Shown: in pieces, positions 1 to 10,528 of the stretch | Layout: every line of letters starts with the position of its first letter | How positions within the stretch are numbered: the first letter of the stretch is position 1 | Source: Cyanobacteriota bacterium | Lineage (GTDB): Bacteria; Acidobacteriota; Vicinamibacteria; Vicinamibacterales; UBA2999 | Reading direction: 5' to 3' | DNA length: 64,000 bases | Assembly: GCA_019752015.1 (NCBI GenBank) | Contig: JAIEMQ010000041.1 | Span: forward strand, 68,469-132,468 | Position numbers and translations under genes: made by a program | The notes under the pieces: generated by a model | Databases searched by the model: none | Seen by the model: only the letters and a program-made list of their open reading frames with translations | Told to the model about the DNA's origin: nothing

Positions 1-2413
1 GCGCCGCGATCGCGATCAGCACCAGCGGCACGCTGACGAACGTCATCGGATCGAACGACTGCACGCCATATAACTGGCTATCGAGCAGCGGTGCCAGCGG
101 CAGCGCGAGCGCGAGGCCGATCGCCACACCGATGCCGGCCAGCTTCGCGGCCTGGCCGACGATCATCGTCAACAGCTGCGACGGCTCGGCACCGAGCGCG
201 AGACGGACGCCGACTTCACGCGTGCGCTCGCTGACGATCAACGACATCACGCCGTAGACGCCGATGGCGGCGAGCCCAAGCGCGAGCGCGCCGAAGGCGC
301 CGACGATCAGCAGGATGAAGCGCCGCGTCGACACCGACTCGGATCGCAGCGTCGACATGGTGCGCATCTCGTAGATCGGCAGGTTCTTGTCGATCTGCCG
401 CGCCTCGGCACGAACCGTCTCGGCGAGCATCGCCGGGTCGCCGGTGGTCCGCAGCACGATGAAGGGTGATACCGGCGGGCCCTGCTGATAGGTGATGTAG
501 AGCTCGGGCTGCGGCACCTCTTCGAGGCCGCCATGACGAATGTCCCCAATCACGCCGATGATCGTCGTCCACGGCCCGCTCGGGTTCGGTCCCATGCGCA
601 CGTGCTGGCCGATCGGATCCTGGTTTGCCCACAGCTTGCGCGCCATGGCTTCGTTGATCACGGCGACCGGCGCCGCCGTCGGCGAGTCGTTCTGATCGAA
701 GAGGCGGCCGGCCTTCAGCGGAATCCCCATCGTTTCGAAGTAGTTGTGCATCGCGCGCCGGAACTGCACTTCCGGCTGTTCCGCGGCTGGCACCGGGCGT
801 CCTTCGATCTGAACCGACGTCGACACTGATGTGCTGCCGAGCGGCACACGGGTCGTACCGCCGACCGAGACGACACCGGGCAGCGCTTCCATTCGCTGGA
901 AAAAATCGCGGTAGAAGGCGAGCCGATCGTTGGTGCTCGTCAACCGCTGCGGGATGTTCATCTGCCACGTGAGCAGCTGCGAGGTTTCGAATCCCGGATT
1001 GACGTTCGTCACCGACACAAAGCTGCGCAGCAGCAAACCGGCGCCGGTGGTGATCGCCACCGCGAGCGCGACTTCGGCGACGACGAGCGAGGCGCGTGCG
1101 CGGCGACGGAGCGCACCCCCGACGGTCCCGCGGCTGGCATCCTGCAAGCTCGCCTGCGGATTCACGCTCGCCGAGCTCAATGCCGGCAGGATGCCGACGA
1201 GAATGCCCGTCGCCATCGTCGTCACACCGGCAGCCAGCAGCACGCGCCAGTCGATCGAGACTTCGTTGATCCGCGGAATATCCGACGGCGCGAGCGCGAC
1301 CAGGCCCTGCACCGTCCACCACATCACCGCCATGCCGACAATGCCGCCCGCCAAGGCAAAGAGGATGCTTTCAGTCAGCAGCTGCCGCACGATCCGGGAG
1401 CGGGCGGCACCCAGGGCGGCGCGCGTCGCGAGCTCCTTTTCGCGCGCGATGCTGCGCGCGAGCAGCAGGTTGGCGACGTTGACCGACGCCATCACCAGCA
1501 CGAAGCCGATGCCGGCCAGCAGGATCATCAGCGCCGGACGAATCGTGCCGACGGACTGATCGATCGACGGCACGACGGTCGCGCTCCATCCCTTGTTGGT
1601 GGTGGGATAGCTCTGTTCGAGCTGCGCGGCGATCGTCTTGATGTCCGCTTCGGCCTGTTGCGCCGACACGCCCTTCTTCAACCGCCCGACCGCGCCCCAC
1701 CAGTGCACGTTGCGGACGATCTGTCCTTGCGCGGTCAGCATGCGGTTCGCGGCCGCGCCGGGTCCGGAAAAGGTGATCGGCAGCCACAGGTCGATACCGG
1801 TGACGCGCGTGAACCCGCTCGGGCCGAGCATGCCGGGATACGGGAAGACGAAGTCGGGCGGCATCACGCCGATCACTTGAAACGGCGTGCCCTGCAGCGT
1901 GAGGGTCTTGCCGATGATGTTGGGATCCGCTCCCCATCGCCGCCTCCAGTAGCCGTCGCTCATGATCGCCACTGGTGCGTTCTCGTTGACGGTGAACGTA
2001 CGTCCGTATGCCGCCGGCCGGCCGAGCAGCTGGAACAGGTTGCTGGTGACGAAATTCGAATAGGCGATCTCGCTGCCGCTTTCGGTGGCGAGTTGCGTCG
2101 GCGTAACGAACGTGAAGTAGCCCTCGAGCCCGTCGAGGGTGGTGTTCATCTTCTGGAAGTCGAGGAAGTTTGCCGGCGATACCGGATTGCGCGGCAGGTT
2201 CTCCTTGGTGTTGAAGCTCCAGAGGTTCACCAGCTGCGCGTCGTCGCGATAGGGCAGCGATCGCACGAGCACGCCGTTGACGACGGCGAAGATGGCGGTG
2301 GTGGCGCCGATACCAAGCGCGAGCGCCAGCACGGTGAGCGTGCTGAAGACCGGCGTCTTGATCGCGAGCCGCAGCGTGTGCCGGATGTCGGCGCGCAACA
2401 TGTCGCAGAACAT
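1..2413 (-). CDS. MacB/FtsX-type ABC transporter permease, ADOP family (3' end off the window)
   Basis: Translating the minus strand from the ATG at 2413 gives an uninterrupted frame of about 804 residues to the edge. Residues 5-15 (MLRADIRHTLR) and the following hydrophobic helix match the opening of the acidobacterial duplicated orphan permeases. A MacB-type periplasmic core follows, then an FtsX domain with three membrane helices, a second periplasmic core and a second FtsX domain (motif SLIVSERTREVGVRLALGA). Only about 30 residues should be missing. The family has no ATPase of its own, and the substrate is unknown. A second ATG at 2401 is an alternative start. The PadR gene upstream on the same strand is the usual partner and probable regulator. 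Confidence 0.85.
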   Translation of the reverse strand, partial: MFCDMLRADIRHTLRLAIKTPVFSTLTVLALALGIGATTAIFAVVNGVLVRSLPYRDDAQLVNLWSFNTKENLPRNPVSPANFLDFQKMNTTLDGLEGYFTFVTPTQLATESGSEIAYSNFVTSNLFQLLGRPAAYGRTFTVNENAPVAIMSDGYWRRRWGADPNIIGKTLTLQGTPFQVIGVMPPDFVFPYPGMLGPSGFTRVTGIDLWLPITFSGPGAAANRMLTAQGQIVRNVHWWGAVGRLKKGVSAQQAEADIKTIAAQLEQSYPTTNKGWSATVVPSIDQSVGTIRPALMILLAGIGFVLVMASVNVANLLLARSIAREKELATRAALGAARSRIVRQLLTESILFALAGGIVGMAVMWWTVQGLVALAPSDIPRINEVSIDWRVLLAAGVTTMATGILVGILPALSSASVNPQASLQDASRGTVGGALRRRARASLVVAEVALAVAITTGAGLLLRSFVSVTNVNPGFETSQLLTWQMNIPQRLTSTNDRLAFYRDFFQRMEALPGVVSVGGTTRVPLGSTSVSTSVQIEGRPVPAAEQPEVQFRRAMHNYFETMGIPLKAGRLFDQNDSPTAAPVAVINEAMARKLWANQDPIGQHVRMGPNPSGPWTTIIGVIGDIRHGGLEEVPQPELYITYQQGPPVSPFIVLRTTGDPAMLAETVRAEARQIDKNLPIYEMRTMSTLRSESVSTRRFILLIVGAFGALALGLAAIGVYGVMSLIVSERTREVGVRLALGAEPSQLLTMIVGQAAKLAGIGVAIGLALALPLAPLLDSQLYGVQSFDPMTFVSVPLVLIAIAA

Positions 2414-2512
2414 AAAGTGCCTGCTTGTCGGTTCGTACAGATGTGGGGTTGAATTCGGATAGAACGACCAGCGCACAATCGCAGACCAGCGTTCCTTGAA
2501 GCCATTGATTAC

Positions 2513-2554
2513 GTGGGTGCCTAAAGTGCCTAAGGTGCCTGAGTGCCGAAGGTG
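2513..2554. repeat. Degenerate tandem repeat, unit about GGTGCCTAA
   Basis: Four to five copies of a GGTGCCT-like unit of 8-10 nt lie between the permease and the PadR gene. The same core recurs at 50984-51050, where it is translated. Nothing else is seen in the 224-nt gap. I class it with the other locus-specific short repeats in this window. Confidence 0.6.
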
Positions 2555-2637
2555 AAACGCATCGCGCATCTCGCCCCCGAAGCGGCGGCGGAACGCTCTC
2601 GGGTACGAGAGCAGCGCGAGAGAGAAGAGGAAATCCC

Positions 2638-2997
2638 TCACGCGCGGCTGCCTTTCAACAGGCGGCGGGTGCGGGCCGCCGCCAGTTGTCCCTCGAGCCG
2701 TCCCACCTCCGCGCGCGCGACGGCGACGCCGCGCGTAGTCAGCCGGTAATATCGCCGGCGCTCGTCGCCGCTGGACGGATCGGGCGACTCGCGCAGCTCG
2801 TCAATCAAATCGCTTTCGAGCAGCCGGGCCAGCGCGCGATACAACGTGCCCGCGTGCAGCGAGACCGCTCCACCGGAGCGGGTCTCGACTTCCTGGAGGA
2901 TCGAATAGCCGTGGCGCTCGCCGTCGGCCAGCGCCAGGAGGATCTCGAAGGCGACCGGCGTCAGCGGCAGGAAGGATTCAGGCCTGAACTTGTCCAT
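2638..2997 (-). CDS. PadR family transcriptional regulator
   Basis: About 119 residues from the ATG at 2997; a GTG at 3009 would add four. The winged-helix PadR pattern is clear: LTPVAFEILLALADGERHGY, then EVETRSGGAVSLHAGTLYRAL (the recognition region of PadR proteins), then a wing with DERRRYYRLTTRG and a short C-terminal helix. Members of this small subclass are regularly encoded beside ADOP permeases, as here (permease downstream on the same strand), so it probably controls that gene. A perfect palindrome TGCGTACGCA at 2999-3008, directly upstream of the start, is a possible autoregulatory site. Confidence 0.88.
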   Translation of the reverse strand: MDKFRPESFLPLTPVAFEILLALADGERHGYSILQEVETRSGGAVSLHAGTLYRALARLLESDLIDELRESPDPSSGDERRRYYRLTTRGVAVARAEVGRLEGQLAAARTRRLLKGSRA

Positions 2998-3097
2998 ATG
3001 CGTACGCACACCGTAGCGCGACAGCGCATAGGTGTGTGCCCAGCGACTATACGCTCAACGCACATAGACGCTCCAGCTCTAAAAAAGGTTGGCAGGG

Positions 3098-4057
3098 CTA
3101 TTCCTCGTCCGCGGGAGCGCCGCCGCCGCCGGCCTTGGCGACGTCTTCCTGTTTCACCTTTTCGGTGTTGAACTTCTTGGCCGACCCGGTCAGCTTGTCG
3201 ATCACCTCGTCGAAATCGAATTCGGTGGCCTTCGAGAACCGGATGTAGTTGATACGCGCGACGACGAACGCCTTGAGGTATGGACTCGTCAGGCCCTTGG
3301 CCTTCAGTGCGTCCACGACTTTGCCCACTGCCTCATCGAGCGCAAGCACCTTGTTGCCGCGCCGCTCGCGTTCCTTCAGCGCTTTGGCCATCGGCTCGTC
3401 GAGGAAATCGTCGATCCGCCGCAGCACCGAGGTATAGGCGCCTCCGCTCAGGCTCTTCTTCTGATCATACGCGGCGCCGAGTGTCAGGAACTGCGCCTGC
3501 TCGAACTCAAAGGCGTAATCAGTCTCCTGTCCCTGTTTACGCCCCGCCAGGGCCCGCGCCATGCGGATCGTCTCGAGCGATTTCTCTTTGACGTTGTGGG
3601 CTTTCTCGGTGTTGAGCGCGAGGATTTTGAACGCGACTTCAGGATCGGGCACGAGCAGCGCGATGATGCTCTTCGCGCCAAGCTTTTTCATCGCCTGCAG
3701 GCGATGGTTGCCGTTCGGCGTCCAATAGCCATTGTCCTGCCGAATCAGCACGAGCGGATCGAGAAAGCGGCCGACCTTCTCGATGACCGTCATCAGTTTC
3801 TTGATGTGCGTTTCGGAAGGATCGCGCTGGTACGGCGTCGGCTCGACCTTGTCGATCGGCAGAGAAACGACCAGCACCGGCGTACCGCCGAACGGGTCCC
3901 GGTAAGACCCCAGGACCGCCCCGCCGTCCTCTTCAACCGCGGCCGTTAATTCGCGGATCGAGCCGGCATCGACGTTCCGGGTTTCCGAAACTGAGAGGCC
4001 GATCGACCCTGCAGCCGCCTTTTTCCGCCGGGGAGCGCGCTTTTTCGCCTTAGCCAT
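3098..4057 (-). CDS. ParB/Srx-domain protein
   Basis: About 319 residues starting at the ATG at 4057 (MAKAKKRAPRRKKAA); a TTG at 4104-4108 would add 17 unlikely residues. The basic N-terminus precedes a ParB N-terminal-like domain at roughly residues 55-150: LPIDKVEPTPYQRDPSETHI, GRFLDPLVLIRQDNGYW and the GNHRLQAMKKLG motif that corresponds to the ParB nucleotide-binding G-x-x-R stretch. The C-terminal half is helical and I recognise no DNA-partition domain there, so a role in chromosome segregation is not implied. No ParA is nearby. A TATCCT box at 4064-4069 lies 6 nt before the ATG and there is no Shine-Dalgarno sequence, so the mRNA may be leaderless. The gene is head to head with the DUF4097 gene. 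Confidence 0.72.
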   Translation of the reverse strand: MAKAKKRAPRRKKAAAGSIGLSVSETRNVDAGSIRELTAAVEEDGGAVLGSYRDPFGGTPVLVVSLPIDKVEPTPYQRDPSETHIKKLMTVIEKVGRFLDPLVLIRQDNGYWTPNGNHRLQAMKKLGAKSIIALLVPDPEVAFKILALNTEKAHNVKEKSLETIRMARALAGRKQGQETDYAFEFEQAQFLTLGAAYDQKKSLSGGAYTSVLRRIDDFLDEPMAKALKERERRGNKVLALDEAVGKVVDALKAKGLTSPYLKAFVVARINYIRFSKATEFDFDEVIDKLTGSAKKFNTEKVKQEDVAKAGGGGAPADEE

Positions 4058-4113
4058 CCGAGAAGGATATCCCGGGTTCCAACCATGTCGGCGGGTGGCT
4101 ACATCCAAAGAGC

Positions 4114-4998
4114 ATGTCGAAACGAGCCTTGGCGACCATCGCCCTGAGCCTGGCGCTGCTCGGGCCCGCGGCGGCCCAGCGTCCGTCCCGCTACGAAGTG
4201 ATGGATGACACCACTGTGACCCGCACGCTGAACTTCGCCGCCGGTGGCGGCAGGTCCCTGGACGTGCGGAACATCAACGGTTTCATCCGCGCCGAGGCGA
4301 CCAACGACACCGGCGTGCAGATGAGCATCCACAAGGTCATTCGCGCCGAAACGCGCGATGACCTGGCGGAGGCGGAGCGCGACGTGCGGCTCGATTTCAA
4401 GGAAGGCGCGGCGCGCGTTGAAGCGGTGGTGACCGATCGCCGCGGACAGGTGTGCGGGGAGCCGTGGCGTAACGATGAGGAGCGGTGGGAGCACGTCCAT
4501 TACGACGTGAAGTACGACTTCACGATCCGCGTGCCGCGCACTGCGGCGATCCGGCTGTGCACGATCAACGGCGGCGACGTGATCGTCAACGGCACGCAGG
4601 GCGACTTCGACGTCACCAACGTCAACGGCCTGATCGAAATGAACAAGGTCGCCGGCTCCGGCCGCGCGCACACGGTCAACGGTCCTGTCACGGTGTCCTT
4701 CACCGCGAATCCGAAACAGCCCTCGTCCTTCAAGAGCGTCAACGGCAATGTCGAGGTGTCGTTCCTCGACGGCCTGGCCGCCGAATTTGCGATGAAGACG
4801 TTCAACGGCGGGCTGTTCACCGACTTCGACGTGCAGTCGCTTCCGGGCAAGGTGTCGGCCGCTGGTGAGCGACGCAACGGCAGGTTCGTGTATCGCGCCA
4901 ACGAGTTTACGCGCGTCCGCGTCGGCAGCGGCGGACCGGAGATTACTTTTGAAACGCTGAACGGCAATGTTCGCGCCCGTCGCGGCGCAGGGAGATAG
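4114..4998 (+). CDS. Secreted DUF4097-family beta-repeat protein
   Basis: 294 residues. A signal peptide (MSKRALATIALSLALLGPAAA) leads into a mature chain rich in short beta-strand repeats of the form VNGFIRAEA, INGGDVIVNG, VNGLIEMNK, VNGNVEVSF and LNGNVRARR. This is the DUF4097 (putative adhesin) pattern of stacked strands, predicted to be exported to the periplasm or surface. It ends 4 nt before the next gene, a paralogue, so the two form an operon. No enzymatic motif is seen. Confidence 0.82.
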   Translation: MSKRALATIALSLALLGPAAAQRPSRYEVMDDTTVTRTLNFAAGGGRSLDVRNINGFIRAEATNDTGVQMSIHKVIRAETRDDLAEAERDVRLDFKEGAARVEAVVTDRRGQVCGEPWRNDEERWEHVHYDVKYDFTIRVPRTAAIRLCTINGGDVIVNGTQGDFDVTNVNGLIEMNKVAGSGRAHTVNGPVTVSFTANPKQPSSFKSVNGNVEVSFLDGLAAEFAMKTFNGGLFTDFDVQSLPGKVSAAGERRNGRFVYRANEFTRVRVGSGGPEITFETLNGNVRARRGAGR

Positions 4999-5002
4999 GT
5001 CG

Positions 5003-5836
5003 ATGAAGCTTCGTCACATGATGTGGGTTACGGTGCTGGCCGCGGCCTTGATCGCCCCGGCCGCCGCGCAACAGCAGAACGCGGTGGATCAGGTCACGGT
5101 GCCGCTGACCGACGCATCGCGACCGGGCCTGGTCGACGTATCGCTCGTGCAGGGCAGCATCACCGTGCGCGGGACCAATCGCCGGGACGTGCTCGTGACG
5201 GCGCGGCCCGACACGGATGACGATCGGCCGCGTCGCCGGCGGTTTGATGCGGACACGGACGGCCTGCGCCGCATCCCGCAGACGGCGGGGTTCCGGATCA
5301 CCGAGGAAGCAAATCGCGTCAAGGTGTCGGCTGACAGTCCGAATCGCCGCGTGACGTTCGAGATCGAAGTGCCGTCGCGCACGAATCTCAAGCTGTCCAC
5401 GGTCAACGACGGCGAGATTCTCGTCGAGAACATCGAAGGCGAATTGACGATCAGCAACACCAACGGCGGCATCACGATGAACAACGTGTCGGGCTCGGTG
5501 ATGGCCGGCACCACCAACGGCAACGTGCGCGCGTCGATGGCGCGCGTCACCGCGCAGAAGGAGATGGCGTTCACGTCGTTGAACGGCACCGTCGATGTGA
5601 CGCTGCCGCCGACCACGAAGGCCAATCTGCGGCTGCGCAGCGACAATGGTGATGTCTATTCGGATTTCGACGTGCAGCTGCAGCCGGCGGCGGCCACGGT
5701 GACGGAGAACAGGACGACGAACGGGCGCTATCGCATCAGCCGTAACCGCGCGATCGTCGGCGCGATCAACGGCGGCGGCCCCGAGTTCGAGCTGCGGACC
5801 TTCAACAGCAACGTCTACGTGCGCAAAGGCCGGTAG
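5003..5836 (+). CDS. Secreted DUF4097-family beta-repeat protein (second copy)
   Basis: 277 residues. The start at 5003 is chosen because a GGAG sequence lies just upstream and the product opens with a signal peptide (MKLRHMMWVTVLAAALIAPA). The mature part repeats the same strand motif as its upstream neighbour (TVNDGEILVEN, NTNGGITMNN, TTNGNVRASM, SLNGTVDVTL, DNGDVYSDFDVQLQ). Both copies end in a similar N-x-x-VxVRKG or VRARRG tail. It probably arose by duplication of the adjacent gene and is translated together with it. Confidence 0.83.
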   Translation: MKLRHMMWVTVLAAALIAPAAAQQQNAVDQVTVPLTDASRPGLVDVSLVQGSITVRGTNRRDVLVTARPDTDDDRPRRRRFDADTDGLRRIPQTAGFRITEEANRVKVSADSPNRRVTFEIEVPSRTNLKLSTVNDGEILVENIEGELTISNTNGGITMNNVSGSVMAGTTNGNVRASMARVTAQKEMAFTSLNGTVDVTLPPTTKANLRLRSDNGDVYSDFDVQLQPAAATVTENRTTNGRYRISRNRAIVGAINGGGPEFELRTFNSNVYVRKGR

Positions 5837-5839
5837 CAG

Positions 5840-5861
5840 AGGCGGGTCGTTCGACCCGCCT
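5840..5861. terminator. Perfect hairpin between convergent genes
   Basis: AGGCGGGTCG (5840-5849) pairs perfectly with CGACCCGCCT (5852-5861) around TT. It fills the 29-nt gap between the DUF4097 gene and the convergent PQQ gene, so a two-way terminator is likely, although no T-run follows. Its core GGCGGGTC/GACCCGCC is shared with the hairpin at 47087-47113. Confidence 0.55.
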
Positions 5862-5865
5862 GCGC

Positions 5866-7173
5866 TTACTGTGCGATTGCGTAAAGGTGCTTGTAGCCGC
5901 GCAGGAAGATCTCGTTATCCACCAGCGCCATCGACGCATCGAAGCCATCGTCGAGCGTATTTTCCGCGAGCACCTTATACCTCGGGCCGTGCTCGATCAC
6001 CGTCGTCACGCCGTCGCGGCTCGTGATGTAAACGCGTCCGTCGGCGCCGACCGGTGAGCTGAATACTTCGCCGGGCGCCTTCGTGATGCGCTGCACCTGG
6101 TAGTGCGGCTTGCCGCTAGCCGCGTCGAACGCCGACAGCAGTCCGTTGTTGGTCTTCAGGAAATAGAGGATGTTGTCGTAGAGCAGCGGCGACGGCACGT
6201 ACGGCGTGTCGCGATCGAGCGACCAGGCGATCGCGCCGGTGCTGGCGATATCGCCCTTGGCCTCGGCCAGCTTGATCGCCTTCAGGTTGTTGCCGCGAAA
6301 GCCGCTCATGATGAACACCATGCCGTTGCCAGAGACCGGCGACGGGATCACGTTCATCGTCGTGCCCGGACCCTCCCAGATCACCTTGCCGGTGGCGAGA
6401 TCGTAGCTGCGCACGCGATCCATCGCGTTGACGATCACCTGCTGCCGCCCCTCGTGCGTCACGACCAGCGGCGTCGCCCACGTATCCATTTCGGGATGAT
6501 CGACGCGCCACAGCTCCTTGCCGGTGCGCTTGTCGAGCGCGATCACGTAGGAGGGCTGATTGAGATGGTCCCAGACGACGATCAGCGTGTTGCCGAACAA
6601 CACCGGCGTTGATCCTTCGCCGAACTGGTTGCGCATCTTCTTGTCGCCGAAGTCCGCCTGCCAGATCAGCTTGCCGTTCATGTCGTAGGTGTAGAGACCG
6701 CGCGACTCGAAGTACGCGATCACGTGCTCGCCGTCGGTGATCGCCGAGCTCGACGCCCACGTGCCGTTGTCGCCGTGCGCCGCTTCGTGCGGCTCCTCCT
6801 CGCGCGCGGTGTGCTCCCAGACGGTCTTGCCGGTCTTGCGATCGAGCGCGAGGACCTTGAACTGATGCAGGCCGCGCTTCGGCAGCGCGCCGCGCGGCGA
6901 ATGCTGCGCCGCGGCTTCGACGCCGACCGGGATCGCGGTAAGTAGGTAGACGCGGTCGCCGTAAACAATCGGCGACGACGACCCGCGGCCGGGAATCTCG
7001 ACCTTCCACTTGATGTTTTTCGTCTCGCTCCACTCGATCGGCGGCCTGGCGGTGCGCGACACTCCGGTCATATCCGGCCCGCGCCACTGCGCCCAGTTCT
7101 TCGGGTCGCTGACGGCGGCGTGCAGGGAAACGGTCCAAACGAGCAGGGCAGCGAGAGCGAGACGAATCCGCAT
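5866..7173 (-). CDS. Secreted PQQ-binding-like beta-propeller protein
   Basis: 435 residues from the ATG at 7173, the only start that gives a clean signal peptide (MRIRLALAALLVWTVSLHA). The mature protein shows repeated propeller blades of the PQQ/BamB type: NWAQWRGPDMTGVS, KVLALDRKTGKTVWEHTA, YVIALDKRTGKELWRVDH, RSYDLATGKVIWEG and GLLSAFDAASGKPHYQV. No PQQ-enzyme active site or heme motif is seen, so I call it a structural or sensory propeller, probably periplasmic. Longer upstream starts read through the hairpin region and are unlikely. Confidence 0.83.
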   Translation of the reverse strand: MRIRLALAALLVWTVSLHAAVSDPKNWAQWRGPDMTGVSRTARPPIEWSETKNIKWKVEIPGRGSSSPIVYGDRVYLLTAIPVGVEAAAQHSPRGALPKRGLHQFKVLALDRKTGKTVWEHTAREEEPHEAAHGDNGTWASSSAITDGEHVIAYFESRGLYTYDMNGKLIWQADFGDKKMRNQFGEGSTPVLFGNTLIVVWDHLNQPSYVIALDKRTGKELWRVDHPEMDTWATPLVVTHEGRQQVIVNAMDRVRSYDLATGKVIWEGPGTTMNVIPSPVSGNGMVFIMSGFRGNNLKAIKLAEAKGDIASTGAIAWSLDRDTPYVPSPLLYDNILYFLKTNNGLLSAFDAASGKPHYQVQRITKAPGEVFSSPVGADGRVYITSRDGVTTVIEHGPRYKVLAENTLDDGFDASMALVDNEIFLRGYKHLYAIAQ

Positions 7174-7213
7174 GCGGCAGATACTGCCACTTCCACGCAC
7201 TTGCTTACACTTC

Positions 7214-7272
7214 GGGGCGTCATGGGTGCTTTGCACCCATGACGCCCCGCCCGATTGGTGCAAAGCACCAAT
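7214..7272. repeat. Two adjacent perfect hairpins in a divergent intergenic region
   Basis: Hairpin 1 has a 16-nt arm at 7214-7229 (GGGGCGTCATGGGTGC), loop TTT, and its perfect complement at 7233-7248. Hairpin 2 has an 8-nt arm ATTGGTGC at 7254-7261, loop AAA, and GCACCAAT at 7265-7272. Both share the GGTGC/GCACC core in opposite orientation. They lie between the starts of the PQQ-propeller gene and the ArsR-type gene, so they are not terminators for either one. Confidence 0.8.
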
Positions 7273-7289
7273 GGTGACTAGTTGCATCA

Positions 7290-7310
7290 ATCCGGATAAA
7301 CGGATATAGT
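7290..7310 (+). promoter_or_regulatory. Candidate operator and -10 box of the SahR-like gene
   Basis: ATCCG (7290-7294) and CGGAT (7301-7305) form an inverted repeat with a 6-nt spacer. CGGATA also occurs twice as a direct repeat. TATAGT at 7305-7310 overlaps the right arm and lies 11 nt before the GTG start, a good -10 position. An ArsR-type repressor bound here would block its own promoter. The operator role is an inference. Confidence 0.45.
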
Positions 7311-7321
7311 CTCTGAGTCCC

Positions 7322-8266
7322 GTGACTGCCGCACCCATCCTCGACCACATGGCCGCGCTGGCCGATCCGACCCGTTGCCGGATGCTCCTGCCGCTCGAGC
7401 GGCATGAGCTGACCGTCAACGAGATCTGCTCGGTCCTGCAGCTGCCGCAGTCGACCGTCAGCCGCCACCTCAAGACCCTGGCGGACGACGGGTGGGTCTC
7501 GTCGCGGCGCGACGGCACCAGCCGCTTTTACGGCATGGTCATGTCGGATCTCGATCCGGGCGCGCAGCGGCTCTGGCCGCTGATCCGCGAGCAGATCGCC
7601 GGCACCAACGGGGCGGAACAGGACGAGCGCCGCCTCAAGAGCGTGCTCTCGAAGCGGCGATCGAAATCCGAAGAGTTTTTCGCGTCGGCGTCGGGCCAGT
7701 GGGATCACCTCCGCACCGAGCTCTTCGGCGATCGCTTTCATCTCCACGCGATGCTGTCGCTGATCGATCCGTCGCTGACCGTCGGCGACCTCGGCTGCGG
7801 CACCGGACAAGTCAGCGAACTGATCGCGCCGCACGTCGCGAAGGTGGTGGCGGTCGACGGATCGACCGACATGGTCCAGGCGGCGCGCAAGCGCCTGAAG
7901 GGTCTGCATCAGGTTGAAATCCGGCGCGGCGACATGGAAGGATTGCCGATCGACGACGGCACGCTCGACGTGGCGATCGTCGCGCTGGTCCTGCATCACG
8001 TGCCCGAGCCGGCGCGCGCGCTGGCGGAAGTCAATCGCGTCCTGAAGTGCGGCGGGCGCGCGTTGATCGTGGACATGCTGCCGCACGATCGCGTCGAGTA
8101 CCAGCAGCAGATGGGCCACGTATGGTTGGGTTTCTCCGAAAAGACCATCAAGAAGTATCTGGAGACGGCCGGCTTTGAAGGAACTTCGATCGCAGCTTTG
8201 CCGGCCGATGACAGTGCGAAAGGCCCAAGTCTTTTCGTCGCTACCGCTCGGAAGTTTAAAGTTTAA
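7322..8266 (+). CDS. ArsR-family regulator fused to SAM-methyltransferase domain (SahR-like)
   Basis: 314 residues from a GTG at 7322. Residues 1-75 are an ArsR winged helix: [19 protein letters not shown], then the recognition helix [20 protein letters not shown] and the wing [10 protein letters not shown]. From about residue 135 there is a class I methyltransferase fold: [17 protein letters not shown] (SAM-binding motif I), [11 protein letters not shown] and [20 protein letters not shown]. In Proteobacteria the SahR regulators have this architecture, sense S-adenosylhomocysteine and control ahcY. Here ahcY starts 26 nt downstream, so autoregulated co-expression with SAH hydrolase is the likely role. 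Whether the domain still methylates anything is unknown. Confidence 0.8.
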   Translation: MTAAPILDHMAALADPTRCRMLLPLERHELTVNEICSVLQLPQSTVSRHLKTLADDGWVSSRRDGTSRFYGMVMSDLDPGAQRLWPLIREQIAGTNGAEQDERRLKSVLSKRRSKSEEFFASASGQWDHLRTELFGDRFHLHAMLSLIDPSLTVGDLGCGTGQVSELIAPHVAKVVAVDGSTDMVQAARKRLKGLHQVEIRRGDMEGLPIDDGTLDVAIVALVLHHVPEPARALAEVNRVLKCGGRALIVDMLPHDRVEYQQQMGHVWLGFSEKTIKKYLETAGFEGTSIAALPADDSAKGPSLFVATARKFKV

Positions 8267-8280
8267 GGTTTCAAGTTTAC
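8252..8280. repeat. Degenerate tandem repeat, unit about AAGTTTA
   Basis: Four imperfect copies of AAGTTTA/AAGGTTT span the last codons and stop of the ArsR-methyltransferase gene and the gap before ahcY. The final residues (KFKV) are encoded by the repeat. The unit is near 7 nt and is found only here in the window. Confidence 0.55.
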
Positions 8281-8292
8281 AGGGAGAGAAGA

Positions 8293-9825
<1,533 letters not shown>

Positions 9826-9860
9826 CGCAGACGCGGCACGGAGAAGTACGGAGGCACGGA

Positions 9861-9897
9861 GGGGCGCAGAGAGCCAGCTGGCTTTGCGCCCCTTTTT
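9861..9897 (+). terminator. Intrinsic terminator of ahcY
   Basis: GGGGCGCA (9861-9868) pairs with TGCGCCCC (9885-9892). The interior holds a further palindrome AGCCAGCTGGCT, and TTTTT follows at 9893-9897. Just before it (9837-9862) lies a small degenerate repeat of CACGGAGG type, one of the short-repeat loci in this window. Confidence 0.8.
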
Positions 9898-9953
9898 GTT
9901 TGCCGTAAACTTTCCCGAGGTCGACGCGTGGTGACGGGTTGGAGGGCGGACGA

Positions 9954-10481
9954 ATGTCAATCCCGGAAGACGATCTCGATTGGCGACGAATCGACGTCAC
10001 AGCTTTGATCACGGACGCGGGTATTGCGACTGTCCGCCTGCAGGATCTTGACGCGTGCCGGGCATGGCTGGTTTCTGAATCGTACTCGGTCGACCGCCTT
10101 GACCTGGCCGTCGACAACGCCGGAATTCGACGACAGCTCGATGCGCTCTTTCGTTGGGAAGAGCAGTTCGGCTATCGATTGGTCGACCACGGTCCCGCTT
10201 TGCCGGCGCTCGATGCACTGCGCGATGGTTTCGATTTCGAAATAGCGCCAGGCGGCCGCCATGTTCTCGAACTTCACGGCGCCGATGCCTTTTGGCGCTC
10301 GCATCCTGAGTGGTTCGCGATCTTCATGTCGATTGTCTGCGAACATTCTCGACTGCACCTCTTCTTCGGCCGACGATTTTTCCCGCTACTGCCGTTGCGA
10401 GACGGGTCGAAACTAACCGGAGCCACACTAGGTGAGGATGGCATTCCGCACGTTGGATGGCAGCCGATTAAGGGCAGCTGA
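9954..10481 (+). CDS. Hypothetical protein, weakly barstar-like
   Basis: 175 residues, ATG at 9954 with GGAGGG about 8 nt upstream. No signal peptide or membrane segment, so probably cytosolic. The second half (ALDALRDGFDFEI, then GRHVLELHGADAFWRSHPEW) has the spacing of barnase-inhibitor-like proteins (LDAL...D followed by a hydrophobic strand), but the resemblance is faint and no ribonuclease gene is adjacent. I would treat it as unknown. Confidence 0.5.
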   Translation: MSIPEDDLDWRRIDVTALITDAGIATVRLQDLDACRAWLVSESYSVDRLDLAVDNAGIRRQLDALFRWEEQFGYRLVDHGPALPALDALRDGFDFEIAPGGRHVLELHGADAFWRSHPEWFAIFMSIVCEHSRLHLFFGRRFFPLLPLRDGSKLTGATLGEDGIPHVGWQPIKGS

Positions 10482-10528
10482 CGAGGAATCTGCAAACCGC
10501 GGTCGACTGGTTTAGACTCCTCGCAACG

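Noticed and set aside
975-1005. GGTTTCGAATCCC-like string as a tRNA T-loop
   Set aside because: No acceptor, D or anticodon arms can be built around it, and it lies inside the permease coding sequence.
3098-4057. ParB-like gene as evidence of a replication origin or parS region
   Set aside because: No ParA, no dnaA-box cluster and no parS-like palindrome seen; the helix-turn-helix half of true ParB is not recognisable.
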